NCBI RefSeq assembly: GCF_037055355.1 | Contig: NZ_CP146350.1 | Span: forward strand, 3,433,001 to 3,497,000 | Reading direction: 5' to 3' | DNA: 64,000 bases | Source: Streptomyces sp. DG1A-41 | Lineage (GTDB): Bacteria > Actinomycetota > Actinomycetes > Streptomycetales > Streptomycetaceae | Shown here: in pieces, positions 1 to 9,023 of the stretch | Position numbering within the stretch: position 1 is the stretch's first letter | How the letters are laid out: the number at the start of each line of letters is the position of its first letter | The notes under the pieces: generated by a model | Told to the model about the DNA's origin: nothing | The model's database searches: none | Seen by the model: only the letters and a program-made list of their open reading frames with translations | Program-made: the position numbers and the translations under genes

Positions 1-1
1 G

Positions 2-913
2 TGCGGCCTGACCAGCGGCTCCCCCATGGCGGACGACGTGCGGCCCGGGTCGGTCGGGCGGGGCGAGCCGCTCAAGGGCGCGAGCCTGACGGTGACGTCG
101 AAGTCGTTCACCGAGGGGCTGATCCTCGGAGCGATCATGGGCATCGCCCTGGAGGCGGCCGGGGCGCAGGTGCTCGACCGCACGGGCATCCAGGGTTCCC
201 TCGGCAGCCGCGAGGCCGTCCGGAAGGGCGACGCAGACGCCGGGTACGAGTACACGGGCACGGCCTGGATCACGTACCTGGGGCACAGCGAGCCGATCAC
301 CGATCCGCGCGAGCAGTGGGAGGCGGTGCGGAAGGCCGACGCGGCGAACGGGCTGACCTGGTTGCGGCCGTCGTCCCTGAACAACACGTACGCGCTGGCG
401 ATGAACCAGGCGAACGCGAAGAAGTACGGCACGAAGACCCTGTCGGACGTGGCGGAGCTGGCGAAGTCCGACCCGGGGGCGGTGAAACTGTGCGTGGAGG
501 TCGAGTTCGCCAACCGGGCGGACGGGTTGCCGGGCATGCAGCGGACGTACGGGATGAAGCTGCCGGCGCGGAACGTCACGCAGATGGACACCGGGATCAT
601 CTACACCCAGACGTCGAAAGGGAGTTGCCCGTACGGGGAGGTGTTCACCACCGACGGGCGCATCAAGTCCATGAACCTGGCGGTGATGGCGGACGACAGG
701 AAGTTCTTCCCCCACTACAACGCCGCGCCGATGATCAACGCGAAGACCCTGAAGCGGTGGCCGGCGATCGCGGACGTCCTGGACCCGGTGACGGCGAAGC
801 TGAACAACACGGTGGCGCGGACGCTGAACGCGAAGGTGGATGTGGAGGGGGAGGATCCGCATCAGGTGGCGCTGGAGTGGATGGTGGAGGAGGGGCTTGT
901 CAGGGAGGAATGA
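2..913 (+). CDS. Glycine betaine-type ABC transporter substrate-binding lipoprotein, 5' end cut by the window
   Basis: Periplasmic-type binding protein of the OpuAC/ProX family, which captures glycine betaine or related osmoprotectants for an ABC importer. The frame is already open at base 2, where it encodes CGLTSGSPM. That is a typical mature lipoprotein N-terminus, so the Cys is probably the lipidated residue and the signal peptide lies upstream of the window. The ATG at 26 is therefore an internal Met. Family signatures follow: SKSFTEGLILG near the start, then DAGYEYTGTAW and SLNNTYALAMN. About 303 residues are visible. The permease and ATPase genes would be expected upstream. The exact ligand cannot be told from the sequence. 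Confidence 0.85.
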   Translation, partial: CGLTSGSPMADDVRPGSVGRGEPLKGASLTVTSKSFTEGLILGAIMGIALEAAGAQVLDRTGIQGSLGSREAVRKGDADAGYEYTGTAWITYLGHSEPITDPREQWEAVRKADAANGLTWLRPSSLNNTYALAMNQANAKKYGTKTLSDVAELAKSDPGAVKLCVEVEFANRADGLPGMQRTYGMKLPARNVTQMDTGIIYTQTSKGSCPYGEVFTTDGRIKSMNLAVMADDRKFFPHYNAAPMINAKTLKRWPAIADVLDPVTAKLNNTVARTLNAKVDVEGEDPHQVALEWMVEEGLVREE

Positions 914-941
914 CAGGGAGGGGGTGACTTACAAAGAAGCC

Positions 942-963
942 GTTGCAAAGGACTCTTTGCAAC
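942..963. promoter_or_regulatory. Perfect inverted repeat, likely operator of the ArsR-type gene
   Basis: GTTGCAAAG and CTTTGCAAC form a perfect 9-bp inverted repeat around the 4-bp spacer GACT. It ends 15 bp before the ATG at 979. A further TTTGCATGCATG follows directly. The size, symmetry and position just upstream of a helix-turn-helix gene fit an autoregulatory operator of a dimeric ArsR-type repressor. This is inference; no binding data are available. Confidence 0.55.
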
Positions 964-978
964 GCTACCTTTGCATGC

Positions 979-1563
979 ATGCCCGAACCCGAGGACCGGC
1001 CCACCCATCTGCTCGACGCCCGCTCCCTGCGCGGCCTCGCCCATCCCCTGCGGATGCGGCTGCTGACGGCACTACGCCGGGGCGGACCCGCCACGGCATC
1101 CCAACTCGCTGAGAAACTGGGCGAGTCGAGCGGAGCGACCAGCTACCACCTGCGGCAGCTCGCGGAGCACGGCTTCGTCGAAGACGCCCACGAGCACGGC
1201 AAGGGCCGGGAACGGTGGTGGCGGGCGATCCACGGTGGCGTGCAGTTCGACGAGTCCCTGCTGCGGCACGCCGACCCGACGGTGCGCGGGGCGGCCTCCG
1301 CGTTCCTGCACGAGGTCGCGACCACACACGCCCAGGAACTCTCGGCGTTCCTCGGGACCACCCACGAGTGGTCCGAGGAGTGGTACCGCGCCTCGGACGC
1401 CAGCGACTTCACCCTGCGCCTGCCGCCCGCGCTCGCCCTGGAGCTCGTGCAGAAGATGCACGACCTCGTGGAGCACTACCGCACCCAGGTTTCCGCCGAA
1501 GCCGCCCCGGACGCCGAGCAGGTGCGCGTCCACACGCACGTCTTCCCCGTCCGCACGAACTGA
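979..1563 (+). CDS. ArsR-type winged-helix transcriptional regulator
   Basis: A 194-residue protein with an N-terminal ArsR/HTH_20 winged helix (about residues 10-75). GLAHPLRMRLLTAL opens the domain and ATSYHLRQLAEHGFV is the recognition helix and wing. The C-terminal half is a helical, probably effector-binding, domain without a cysteine metal motif, so metal sensing is not supported. The ATG at 979 was chosen over 943 because the earlier start would place the operator palindrome inside the coding region. A 62-residue gene follows 13 bp downstream. The regulon is unknown. Confidence 0.85.
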   Translation: MPEPEDRPTHLLDARSLRGLAHPLRMRLLTALRRGGPATASQLAEKLGESSGATSYHLRQLAEHGFVEDAHEHGKGRERWWRAIHGGVQFDESLLRHADPTVRGAASAFLHEVATTHAQELSAFLGTTHEWSEEWYRASDASDFTLRLPPALALELVQKMHDLVEHYRTQVSAEAAPDAEQVRVHTHVFPVRTN

Positions 1564-1576
1564 AAGGCCCTGCCCG

Positions 1577-1765
1577 ATGCAGCCCGACATCCATCTCGTC
1601 CTGCACCACGCCCGCAGCGCCGAACTTCGCGTTCTGGCCGACGAACACCGCCGGGCCGCCGCACTCACCCCGCACCGACGCGAGCTGCGCACCCGGCTCG
1701 GCTGGACACTCGTCGAACTCGGTCTCCGCCTGGCCACGACGCCCGGGCCGGCCGCCGCCCACTAA
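1577..1765 (+). CDS. Small hypothetical protein downstream of the ArsR-type gene
   Basis: A 62-residue open frame starting 13 bp after the ArsR-type gene, starting MQPDIHLVLHHARSAELRVL and rich in Arg, Ala and Leu. It has no membrane segment or motif I recognise. Similar short proteins often follow ArsR-type genes in Streptomyces, and the tight spacing suggests cotranscription. Its stop overlaps the stop of the convergent S16 protease gene by three bases. Confidence 0.55.
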   Translation: MQPDIHLVLHHARSAELRVLADEHRRAAALTPHRRELRTRLGWTLVELGLRLATTPGPAAAH

Positions 1766-2553
1766 CAGCTGGGCACGGACCCCTTCCCCGTCTCCAGGGC
1801 CCCCAGTGAACTCACCGTGCTCTTCAGCGTGGTCACCGGAATCAGCCGCAGGCCCTTCGGCAGCTCGGCCCGCGCGTCCGCGCACTCCGCCTTGGGGACG
1901 AGGAACACGGTCGCGCCGTCGCGCTTGGCGGCCTGGGTCTTGAGGGCGACGCCGCCCACCGCCCCGACCTTGCCGTCGGCGGCGATCGTGCCGGTGCCGG
2001 CGATGACACGGCCCCCCGTGAGATCACCACCGGTGCCGTCGCCGTCGAGCTTGTCGATGATCCCGAGGGAGAACAACAGCCCGGCACTGGGCCCGCCCAC
2101 GTCCGCGAGCTTCAGGCCGACCTTGACGTCCTTGGCGTGGAGGCCGAGATGGTTCAGCGCGGCCTGCGTCGCCGCGTCCTGGGACTCCTTCATCTGCTTC
2201 TCGTTGTGCCGCTCGATCTCCTGGACGGTGTCGCCGCTCGGGTAGATCGCGTCACTCGGCATGACCGCCCGGTCCGTACGGAACCAGCTGTCGATGATGT
2301 CCGGGAGCGAGACCCGGGTGTCCGGCGAGGTCGCCACGATGGTGGTCATCCGCAGCTGGCCACGGGTGTCCCGGACCGGCGCGCCCGAGATGGTGATCAC
2401 CGGGTCGCCCTTGTCCTCCCCGAGCACGTTCGTCGTCTGCCCGGGCTGCGCCACCGAGAACGGCAGTGGCGCGAACACCGCCGTGGCGAGCAGAGCCACG
2501 ACGGGCAGGGCACAGACGGCGATGGCCTGGGGACGCGTGAGGCGAGAGAACAC
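1762..2553 (-). CDS. Membrane-anchored Lon-like (S16) serine protease
   Basis: A 263-residue protein with one N-terminal membrane segment (about residues 10-30, rich in Ala, Leu and Val) followed by an extracytoplasmic region. It ends in a Lon/S16 protease fold. VGGPSAGLLFSLG carries the nucleophilic Ser and GKVGAVGGVALKTQAAK carries the Lys of the Ser-Lys dyad. It lacks the AAA+ module of Lon and, unlike YlbL-type relatives, shows no clear PDZ domain. The substrate is unknown. The gene is convergent with the small gene at 1577 and ends in a Cys codon. Confidence 0.8.
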   Translation of the reverse strand: MFSRLTRPQAIAVCALPVVALLATAVFAPLPFSVAQPGQTTNVLGEDKGDPVITISGAPVRDTRGQLRMTTIVATSPDTRVSLPDIIDSWFRTDRAVMPSDAIYPSGDTVQEIERHNEKQMKESQDAATQAALNHLGLHAKDVKVGLKLADVGGPSAGLLFSLGIIDKLDGDGTGGDLTGGRVIAGTGTIAADGKVGAVGGVALKTQAAKRDGATVFLVPKAECADARAELPKGLRLIPVTTLKSTVSSLGALETGKGSVPSC

Positions 2554-2629
2554 GGGTTCAATCTAACTCGGGCGTGGAATCCGGCCGGGCCCAGGTCGCC
2601 CGATATCCGGCTGGAGGGCTCCGCGCACG

Positions 2630-3280
2630 TCAGCGCAGCGCGTCCGCCACCTCTCGTGCCGCCTCGACGACCCTCACCCCCACCCGCTCCGGCACCACGT
2701 CCGCCAGCATCACCACGCCCACGCTGCCCTCGACACCCGTGACGCCCAGCAGCGGCGCGGCCGCACCGCACGCGCCGGCCTCCAGCTCCCCGTGGGTCAG
2801 GGTGTAGCCCGGGTCCGTCATCGGGTGCTGCCGGGCCGCGAGGATCGCCTTGCCCGCGGCGCCCCGGTCGAGGGGGTGCCGGAACCCGGCCCGGTAGGCG
2901 ACGTGGTAGTCCGTCCAGGTCGGCTCCACCACGGCCACGGCGAGCGCGTCCGCCCCGTCGACCAGGGTCAGGTGCGCCGTCGCGCCGATGTCCTCGGCCA
3001 GTGACCGCAGCGCCGGCATCGCGGCCTCCCTCACCAGCGGATGGACCTGCCGCCCCAGACGCAGCACCCCCAGCCCGACCCGGGCACGTCCGCCCAAGTC
3101 ACGGCGTATGAGCGCGTGCTGTTCCAGCGTGGCGAGCAACCGGTACACCACGGTCCGGTTGACGCCCAGTTTGAGGGAGAGCTCGGTCACGGTCAGCCCG
3201 TGGTCCGTGTCGGCGAGCAGCTTGAGGACACGCAGTCCCCTGTCGAGCGTCTGGGAGGTCTCCGCGGTCACGACGCCCAC
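2630..3280 (-). CDS. IclR-family transcriptional regulator
   Basis: A 216-residue IclR-type regulator. The N-terminal winged helix (about residues 8-70) contains TLDRGLRVLKLLAD and LSLKLGVNRTVVYRLLATL. The C-terminal effector domain contains YRAGFRHPLDRGAAGKAILA, the usual conserved stretch. It is shorter than the typical 250 residues, trimmed at the C-terminus. A GTG three codons into the frame is an alternative start. No metabolic operon adjoins it, so the effector cannot be guessed. Confidence 0.85.
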   Translation of the reverse strand: MGVVTAETSQTLDRGLRVLKLLADTDHGLTVTELSLKLGVNRTVVYRLLATLEQHALIRRDLGGRARVGLGVLRLGRQVHPLVREAAMPALRSLAEDIGATAHLTLVDGADALAVAVVEPTWTDYHVAYRAGFRHPLDRGAAGKAILAARQHPMTDPGYTLTHGELEAGACGAAAPLLGVTGVEGSVGVVMLADVVPERVGVRVVEAAREVADALR

Positions 3281-3547
3281 TCCTTAGTGGTGAGGTCGGC
3301 GGCCCCCCGTCGGCGGATGCGTCACCGAGTCCCGTCGGCAACGCGCTTCAGAGGCCGCCGATCGGCCGGCGGCCCGGCCTGTCCGGGCCGCGTCGCTTCA
3401 CGGCTGCGCTCCGCGGCGGCGCTGCCACGGGGCGTATGCGTAGCCGGACAGTAGCGAAGGGGGTTCGCTGAGCGGAAGGCTCCGTCCAGAATCCGGGCAC
3501 GAGTCAGGCCGACTGGCTCCCTTTGCCCACATACGTACACCCGGGGG

Positions 3548-5347
3548 TCACTTCATCCGCGTGGCCCACTCCTGGACCTTCGCGATCCGCTGCCGCAGCT
3601 GCCCCGCCGTGGCCTCCGCCGCCGGAGGCCCCCCGCACACACGCCGCAGCTCCGTGTGGATCACTCCGTGCGGCTTGCCGCTCTGGTGGACGTACGCGCC
3701 GACCATCGTGTTGAGCTGCCGCCGCAGCTCCATCATCTCCTTGTGCGAGACGACCGGCCGCCGCTCGGCGGGCAGTTCGAGCAGGTCGGCCTCCTCGTCC
3801 GGCTTCTTGCGGCTGTGCGCGATCTGCCGGGCCTGCCGCTTCTGGAGCAGCAGCTGGACCTGGTCGGGCTCCAGCAACCCGGGGATGCCGAGGTAGTCCT
3901 GCTCCTCCTCGCTCCCCGGGTGGGCCTGCATGCCGAACTCGGCGCCGTTGTACATGACCCGGTCGAAGACCGCGTCGGACTCCAGCGCCTCGAAGGGCAG
4001 CATCTCCTGCTCGCCGGTGTCCTCGTCCTGCTCCTTGTTCGCCTCCTCCATCTCCTTCTCGGATTCGGCGTAGGGGTCCTCCTCGCCCTCCTTCTTGGGC
4101 TTGTCGAGGACGTGGTCGCGCTCGCGCTCCATCTCGTTGGCGAACGAGAGCAGGTCGGGCACGGTCGGCAGGAACACGGAGGCCGTCTCGCCGCGCCGCC
4201 GGGACCGTACGAAACGCCCGACGGCCTGCGCGAAGAAGAGCGGCGTCGAGATGGTGGTGGCGTACACACCCACCGCGAGCCGCGGCACGTCGACGCCCTC
4301 GGACACCATCCGCACGGCGACCATCCACCGGTCGGTGTTCGCGCTGAACTCGTCGATCCGCTCGGAGGCGCCGGCGTCGTCGGACAGCACGAGGGTCGCC
4401 TTGCTGCCCGTGATCTCGCGGATCAGCTTGGCGTACGCGCGCGCCGAGTCCTGGTCGGAGGCGATGACGAGCGCGCCGGCGTCCGGGATGGCCTTGCGCA
4501 CCTCGGTCAGCCGCTGGTCGGCGGCGCGCAGCACGGCCGGCATCCACTCACCGCGCGGATCGAGGGCGGTCCGCCAGGCCTGGCTGATGGCGTCCTTGGT
4601 CATGGGCTCGCCGAGCCGCGCGGCGACCTCGTCACCGGCCTTGGTGCGCCAGCGCATGTTGCCGCTGTAGGAGAGGAAGATGACGGGCCGGACGACGTTG
4701 TCGGCGAGCGCGTTGCCGTACCCGTAGGTGTAGTCGGCGGCGGACCGCCGGATTCCGTCCTGCCCCTCCTCGTACGTCACGAAGGGGATGGGGTTGGTGT
4801 CGGACCGGAAGGGTGTACCGGTGAGGGCGAGTCGGCGGGTGGCGGGCTCGAAGGCCTCCAGACAGGCCTCACCCCAGGACTTGCTGTCACCGGCGTGATG
4901 GATCTCGTCGAGGATGACCAGGGTCTTGCGCTGCTCGACGCGGTTGCGGTGGAGCATCGGCCGCACACCGACACCCGCGTACGTCACGGCGACCCCGTGG
5001 TACTCCCGGCCGAGCGGCCCGGCGCTGTACTCCGGGTCGAGCTTGATGCCTATCCGGGCCGCGGCCTCGGCCCACTGCTTCTTCAGATGCTCGGTCGGGG
5101 CCACGACGGTGACCTGCTGCACGACGTGGTGGTGCAGCAGCCAGGACGCCAGTGTCAGCGCGAAGGTCGTCTTGCCGGCGCCGGGGGTGGCGACCGCCAG
5201 GAAGTCCCGCGGCTGCTCCTGGATGTACTTCTCCATCGCGCCCTGCTGCCAGGCGCGCAGCTTGCTGGCGGTACCCCAGGGGGCCCGGCCGGGGAACGCC
5301 GGGGACAGGTGGTGCGAGGCAGAGCTTGTGCCGGCGGTGGTAGTCAC
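3548..5347 (-). CDS. DEAD/DEAH-box superfamily 2 helicase
   Basis: A 599-residue SF2 helicase. Walker A is ATPGAGKTTFALTLA, motif II is VILDEIHHAG (DEIH box), motif III is LTGTPFRSD, and motif VI is QAVGRFVRSRRRGE. A long acidic stretch (EEDPYAESEKEMEEANKEQ) precedes the C-terminal domain. The GTG at 5347 was chosen because an ACGGAG sequence lies just upstream and the protein sense starts there (VTTTAGTSS). The frame stays open to an ATG at 5488, but that stretch looks non-coding. The nucleic-acid substrate is not predictable. Confidence 0.85.
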   Translation of the reverse strand: MTTTAGTSSASHHLSPAFPGRAPWGTASKLRAWQQGAMEKYIQEQPRDFLAVATPGAGKTTFALTLASWLLHHHVVQQVTVVAPTEHLKKQWAEAAARIGIKLDPEYSAGPLGREYHGVAVTYAGVGVRPMLHRNRVEQRKTLVILDEIHHAGDSKSWGEACLEAFEPATRRLALTGTPFRSDTNPIPFVTYEEGQDGIRRSAADYTYGYGNALADNVVRPVIFLSYSGNMRWRTKAGDEVAARLGEPMTKDAISQAWRTALDPRGEWMPAVLRAADQRLTEVRKAIPDAGALVIASDQDSARAYAKLIREITGSKATLVLSDDAGASERIDEFSANTDRWMVAVRMVSEGVDVPRLAVGVYATTISTPLFFAQAVGRFVRSRRRGETASVFLPTVPDLLSFANEMERERDHVLDKPKKEGEEDPYAESEKEMEEANKEQDEDTGEQEMLPFEALESDAVFDRVMYNGAEFGMQAHPGSEEEQDYLGIPGLLEPDQVQLLLQKRQARQIAHSRKKPDEEADLLELPAERRPVVSHKEMMELRRQLNTMVGAYVHQSGKPHGVIHTELRRVCGGPPAAEATAGQLRQRIAKVQEWATRMK

Positions 5348-5504
5348 GGTCTCCGTTGGGGGTCGGGCGGCTCGTTCGAGGGAGCCTGACGGCTCGGCTA
5401 CGTATGACAACCGGGCCACCCTACCGGCGGCCCACCACTGCCCATGCGCGGACAAGGCCGGGTCATGCCAGGGTGGGATCCACGTCACAGCCGGGAAGCG
5501 GTCC

Positions 5505-7034
5505 TCACCGCTCCCGCAACCGGGTCGTCACCCAGGCCCCCGCCAGCGCCACCACCGCCATCGGCAGGAACACCGCGGCGAACGCGGCCGGATGGGAGCC
5601 GGTGGTGGCGGTGGTGGTGTGGGTGACCGTGCCGCCGCCGAGGGCGGCGAAGGCGGCGCCGCCGGCGGAGAGCAGGACGACGTTGGAGAGGCCGTCGGAG
5701 ATCTGGAGGGCGGCGGAGTTGGTGCCGGCCTCCTCGGGGGCGGAGAGCTTGAGCAGGAGCACGCTCGTGGAGGAGATGACGAGGCCCATGCCGAAGCAGC
5801 CGAAGGCCCAGGCGACGGCAAGGGTCCAGACGGGCACGGAGTCGATCAGCACACTCGGTGCGGTGGCGATGGCCGCCGCCACCAGCAGCATGCCGAGAGT
5901 CGTCAGCCGCTCCCGGTACGGCTCGAACCGCGGCCGCGACTGCACCCACGAGCCCAGCGCCCACGTCCCGCCGCCCGCGGCGAGCGAGAACCCGGCCAGC
6001 GTCGGACTGAGTCCGCGCTGGGTCACCAGCATCAGCGGCACGAAGGATTCCGCGGCGATGAAGGACCCCGCGGCGACGCCGCGCAGCAGCACGACGGAGG
6101 GCAGCCCGCGAGCGGCCCGGTAGGTGCCGCGCGGGAGCAGCCCGAGCACGGCGGGCACCAACAGGGCCACTCCGACCGCGCCCGGCAGGAGCGAGAGCGG
6201 GCGCAAGTCCTGGGCGGCGTACTGGAGGAGGCCGGCCCCGAGGGAGATGGCCAGGGCCAGGCGGATGCGTCGCCGGTTGAGGGAGCGCGGCCGGCCGGGA
6301 GGGGCGGGCTCCGACACCGGCTCGGCCTCCGGCACCGGTCCGGCCTCCGGCACCGGTCCGGCCTCCGGCACCGGTCCGGCCTCCGGCACCGGTCCGGACG
6401 CCCGGCGGCGTATCTGCGGCAGTGCGAGCGCGAGCGGAAAGACGACGAGCACGGGTATCCCGACGAACACCCACCGCCACCCGAGCTGCTCGGTCACCGT
6501 ACCGGCGGCGAGCGGGCCGACGATCGACGGCAGGATCCAGCTCGCGGCGAACGCGGCCATGATGGCCGGCCGCAGCCGCTCCGGATACGCCCGCCCGACA
6601 ACGACGTACAGAGCGACGATCACCAGACCGCCGCCGAGCCCCTGCACGGCCCGCCCCAGGATGAACACCCACATCGCCCCGGCGGTCCCCGACAGCACCA
6701 GCCCGGCCCCGAAGGAGGCGATGCCCGTCGTCAACGGCCCGAGGGGCCCGCGCCGGTCCGACCACTGCCCGGAGAGCACCATCCCGAACAGGCTGGTGGT
6801 GAAGTACCCGGAGAACGCGAACGCGTACAGCGACACCCCGTCCAACTCCCGCGCGGCGACGGGCATCGCCGTGCCGACCGCCGTCGCCTCGAAGGCGATG
6901 AGCAGCACGACGGAGACGATCCCGAAGCTCAGCGCCCGATACGCCCGCCCCCACACGGTGTCGTCCACCGCGGGGACGGCGGGCAGGTCATCGGCATCCA
7001 CGACATCTGCGTCACGCGGCTGCGGGGTGGTCAT
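5505..7034 (-). CDS. Major facilitator superfamily exporter (DHA2-like)
   Basis: A polytopic transporter of about 509 residues with 12-14 predicted membrane segments. Motif A-like SGQWSDRRGPLGPL lies between TM2 and TM3, and LGRAVQGLGGGLVIVALYVV is typical of drug/H+ antiporters. The cytoplasmic central loop carries four tandem GPVPEA units. The ATG at 7034 (MTTPQPRD) is preferred over a GTG at 7055; neither has a strong ribosome binding site. The substrate is unknown. Confidence 0.8.
   Translation of the reverse strand: MTTPQPRDADVVDADDLPAVPAVDDTVWGRAYRALSFGIVSVVLLIAFEATAVGTAMPVAARELDGVSLYAFAFSGYFTTSLFGMVLSGQWSDRRGPLGPLTTGIASFGAGLVLSGTAGAMWVFILGRAVQGLGGGLVIVALYVVVGRAYPERLRPAIMAAFAASWILPSIVGPLAAGTVTEQLGWRWVFVGIPVLVVFPLALALPQIRRRASGPVPEAGPVPEAGPVPEAGPVPEAEPVSEPAPPGRPRSLNRRRIRLALAISLGAGLLQYAAQDLRPLSLLPGAVGVALLVPAVLGLLPRGTYRAARGLPSVVLLRGVAAGSFIAAESFVPLMLVTQRGLSPTLAGFSLAAGGGTWALGSWVQSRPRFEPYRERLTTLGMLLVAAAIATAPSVLIDSVPVWTLAVAWAFGCFGMGLVISSTSVLLLKLSAPEEAGTNSAALQISDGLSNVVLLSAGGAAFAALGGGTVTHTTTATTGSHPAAFAAVFLPMAVVALAGAWVTTRLRER
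6323..6394 (-). repeat. Four tandem 18-bp repeats inside the MFS gene
   Basis: Four identical in-frame copies of an 18-bp unit encode GPVPEA, placed in the central loop between the two six-helix halves. Exact identity of all four copies suggests recent slippage expansion. Copy number is likely to vary between strains. Confidence 0.9.
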
Positions 7035-7148
7035 GACCGCCAGAGTAAGGGCCACAGAGCACTTTGACCCCTGTCGCGAGACGGTCCCTGCCTTGGACCT
7101 TGGTCCTACGCCCTTGTCGCGCAGCAGTCCTCGTACGGCACCCCGCCC

Positions 7149-8315
7149 CTACAGCACCCCGCCCGCCTCGTCCTGGAAGGCGTCCGTCCAGTAGTGACGG
7201 CCGGAGCTGCTCGCCGTGACGCCCGTCGGGTCGACCGCCGACAGGACCTGGAGCATCGTCATGGCCAGCTGGTCGTAGGTGTCGGTCGTCAGCTCGTGGT
7301 CCGACTGGGCGTCGATCGCCCGCTCGCGGTGCAGCAACCAGAGGGTGAACGCCAGGGTCGACACGTCCGTGTTGAGCGGGTACAGCGTCGCCTCGGGCTC
7401 GCACCAGTTCAGGACCGCGCCCGTCGCGCCGTCGACGACCAGGCTGTTGTCCTCGACGAGGTGGCCGAGGCGTATCAGGCGGTGGGCGCTGGAGGGGAGC
7501 TCCGTCGGGCCGTCCGTGTCGGCGTGGTACTCCGCCAGCGTCGCCAGGGGGACGTCCGTGTCCAGGGAGAAGACGTGGGCGTCCTCAGGCAGGCCCACCT
7601 CGCGCAGGAAGCGGCGGGTCGGCTCGTGCGTGAGGGTCGCGGGGAAGTCGACGTCCTCGAAGCGGGCCACCTTGCCGGGGCCGAACTCCTGGTCCAGGAG
7701 GCGGTGCGGGAGATCCAGGGACAGGCCGGATGCGCCGGACCGGCCCGCGACCAGGGAGAGCGGGCGGATCAGTGCCGCCATCTTCCAGAACGGGGCCGGC
7801 TCGCCGTCCGTCCCGTCCCGGAACACGGCCAGCAGGTGCTGGGAGGCCTCCGCCACCGCCTTCGGGCCGAAGCGCCCCGCGTAGGAGACGAACTGGCCGC
7901 GCAGGCCCGCCAGTTCGTCCGTGGCCTCGGCGAAGCGCACCAGCGTGCGCAGCGAGGGCGCCAAGGGGCGGCGGTCCATCAGGTCGGGGCGGTCGGGCAG
8001 GAAGTACGTCGTCGAGATCTCGCCCGTCGCGCCGTCCAGCAGGACCGACTCCGTCTCCAGGCCTCCGGGGCCGAGCAGTCCGCCTATCACGAGCTGCTCG
8101 CGCAGCTCCGCCGACAGCCTGTCCTCCGCATCGCCCGTCGAGTCCGCCACCGTGCGCAGGCCCTCCCGGCCCAGCTCGGCGAAGCTCAGCACGCCGCTGT
8201 CGGACGGCAGTCCGGGCCCGGTCAGCCAGTGCCGCGTCGACACGTGCGTGACCCACGGGTCCAGCTCGGACTCGGTCAGGGTGATCACCGCGGAACCGGC
8301 GTCGGTCGTACTCAT
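7149..8315 (-). CDS. Tandem SUKH-4-like immunity-type protein
   Basis: A 388-residue soluble protein with two related halves. GLP at residues 35-37 and 241-243 starts each unit. LLDGATGE (about 92-99) and VVDGATGA (about 293-300) mark the same strand-turn in each, followed by a helical segment (SLRTLVRFAEAT and STLAFTLWLLHR). This pattern matches the SUKH-4 immunity-type fold, used against polymorphic toxins. The ATG at 8315 follows a strong GGGGGAG ribosome binding site. No toxin gene adjoins it; neighbours are an MFS gene and a kinase, so an orphan or housekeeping role is possible. Confidence 0.65.
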   Translation of the reverse strand: MSTTDAGSAVITLTESELDPWVTHVSTRHWLTGPGLPSDSGVLSFAELGREGLRTVADSTGDAEDRLSAELREQLVIGGLLGPGGLETESVLLDGATGEISTTYFLPDRPDLMDRRPLAPSLRTLVRFAEATDELAGLRGQFVSYAGRFGPKAVAEASQHLLAVFRDGTDGEPAPFWKMAALIRPLSLVAGRSGASGLSLDLPHRLLDQEFGPGKVARFEDVDFPATLTHEPTRRFLREVGLPEDAHVFSLDTDVPLATLAEYHADTDGPTELPSSAHRLIRLGHLVEDNSLVVDGATGAVLNWCEPEATLYPLNTDVSTLAFTLWLLHRERAIDAQSDHELTTDTYDQLAMTMLQVLSAVDPTGVTASSSGRHYWTDAFQDEAGGVL

Positions 8316-8483
8316 GGGCTCCCCCGCATGTGCTTGCTCACCGTCCCCAGGCGGAGCACGGCAGACCGCCCGGCCAGGCCCGGCAGCCGTCCCCCACTGC
8401 CCAGAACAGTACGCCCCACCACTGACAACGCCCCGGAACAGCGACGCGCCCCCCAGCGACTGCGCGTCCACCTCACCAGACGC

Positions 8484-9023
8484 TCAGAGCGCCCTCGCGC
8501 GTTCCCTTTCCGCCAGAATCGCCTCCACGGTCTGTCCCACCGTCAGCTCCGAGGTGTCCAGCCACAGCCCGATGCGCGGCGTCCGCGTGCGCAGCTCCTC
8601 GTCCAGCATGCCGACGGACCAGGCGGCACCGTATCCCGTCTTCGAGCGATCCGCCTCCCGCACGGCCACCGCCTCAGGGCGTGGCGCCAGGACGACCACG
8701 GACAGCGGGCGGGTGCGCACCAGACCGGCGTACGTCCTCAAGTCCTCGCCCAGCACGACGTCCTGCACGACGGCCGTGAACCCGGCCTCGGCGTACGCGT
8801 CCGCCGTCGCCGCCGACAGGCGGTAGCGGAGCCGGAGTTGGACTTCGGCCTCGCCCCCGGCGCCGGGGAGGTACTCCTCCCGGCCGGACACGATCATGCG
8901 CCGGAACACGTCCCCGCGGACGTGCGCGGCCCGCGGCAGGGACTCCGCCAGCGCTTGGGCGACCGTCGACTTGCCGGCCGCCATCACCCCGGTGACCAGG
9001 ACGACCCCGTCCAGCTCCGGCAT
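8484..9023 (-). CDS. Small P-loop kinase coupled to the molybdo-flavoenzyme operon
   Basis: A 179-residue single-domain P-loop protein. VLVTGVMAAGKSTVAQALA is the Walker A segment and HVRGDVFRRM a substrate-binding region. A later Arg-containing lid (AVREADRSKTG) resembles chloramphenicol phosphotransferase, gluconate kinase and related AAA_33 kinases. Its ATG overlaps the TGA of the molybdopterin subunit by one base (TGATG), so translation is coupled. A role in making or modifying a substrate or cofactor for that enzyme is inference. The phosphate acceptor is unknown. Confidence 0.75.
   Translation of the reverse strand: MPELDGVVLVTGVMAAGKSTVAQALAESLPRAAHVRGDVFRRMIVSGREEYLPGAGGEAEVQLRLRYRLSAATADAYAEAGFTAVVQDVVLGEDLRTYAGLVRTRPLSVVVLAPRPEAVAVREADRSKTGYGAAWSVGMLDEELRTRTPRIGLWLDTSELTVGQTVEAILAERERARAL

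Noticed and set aside
3322..3540. A 72-codon minus-strand frame between the IclR and helicase genes
   Set aside because: No ribosome binding site, Arg/Pro-rich shadow composition and no recognisable feature.
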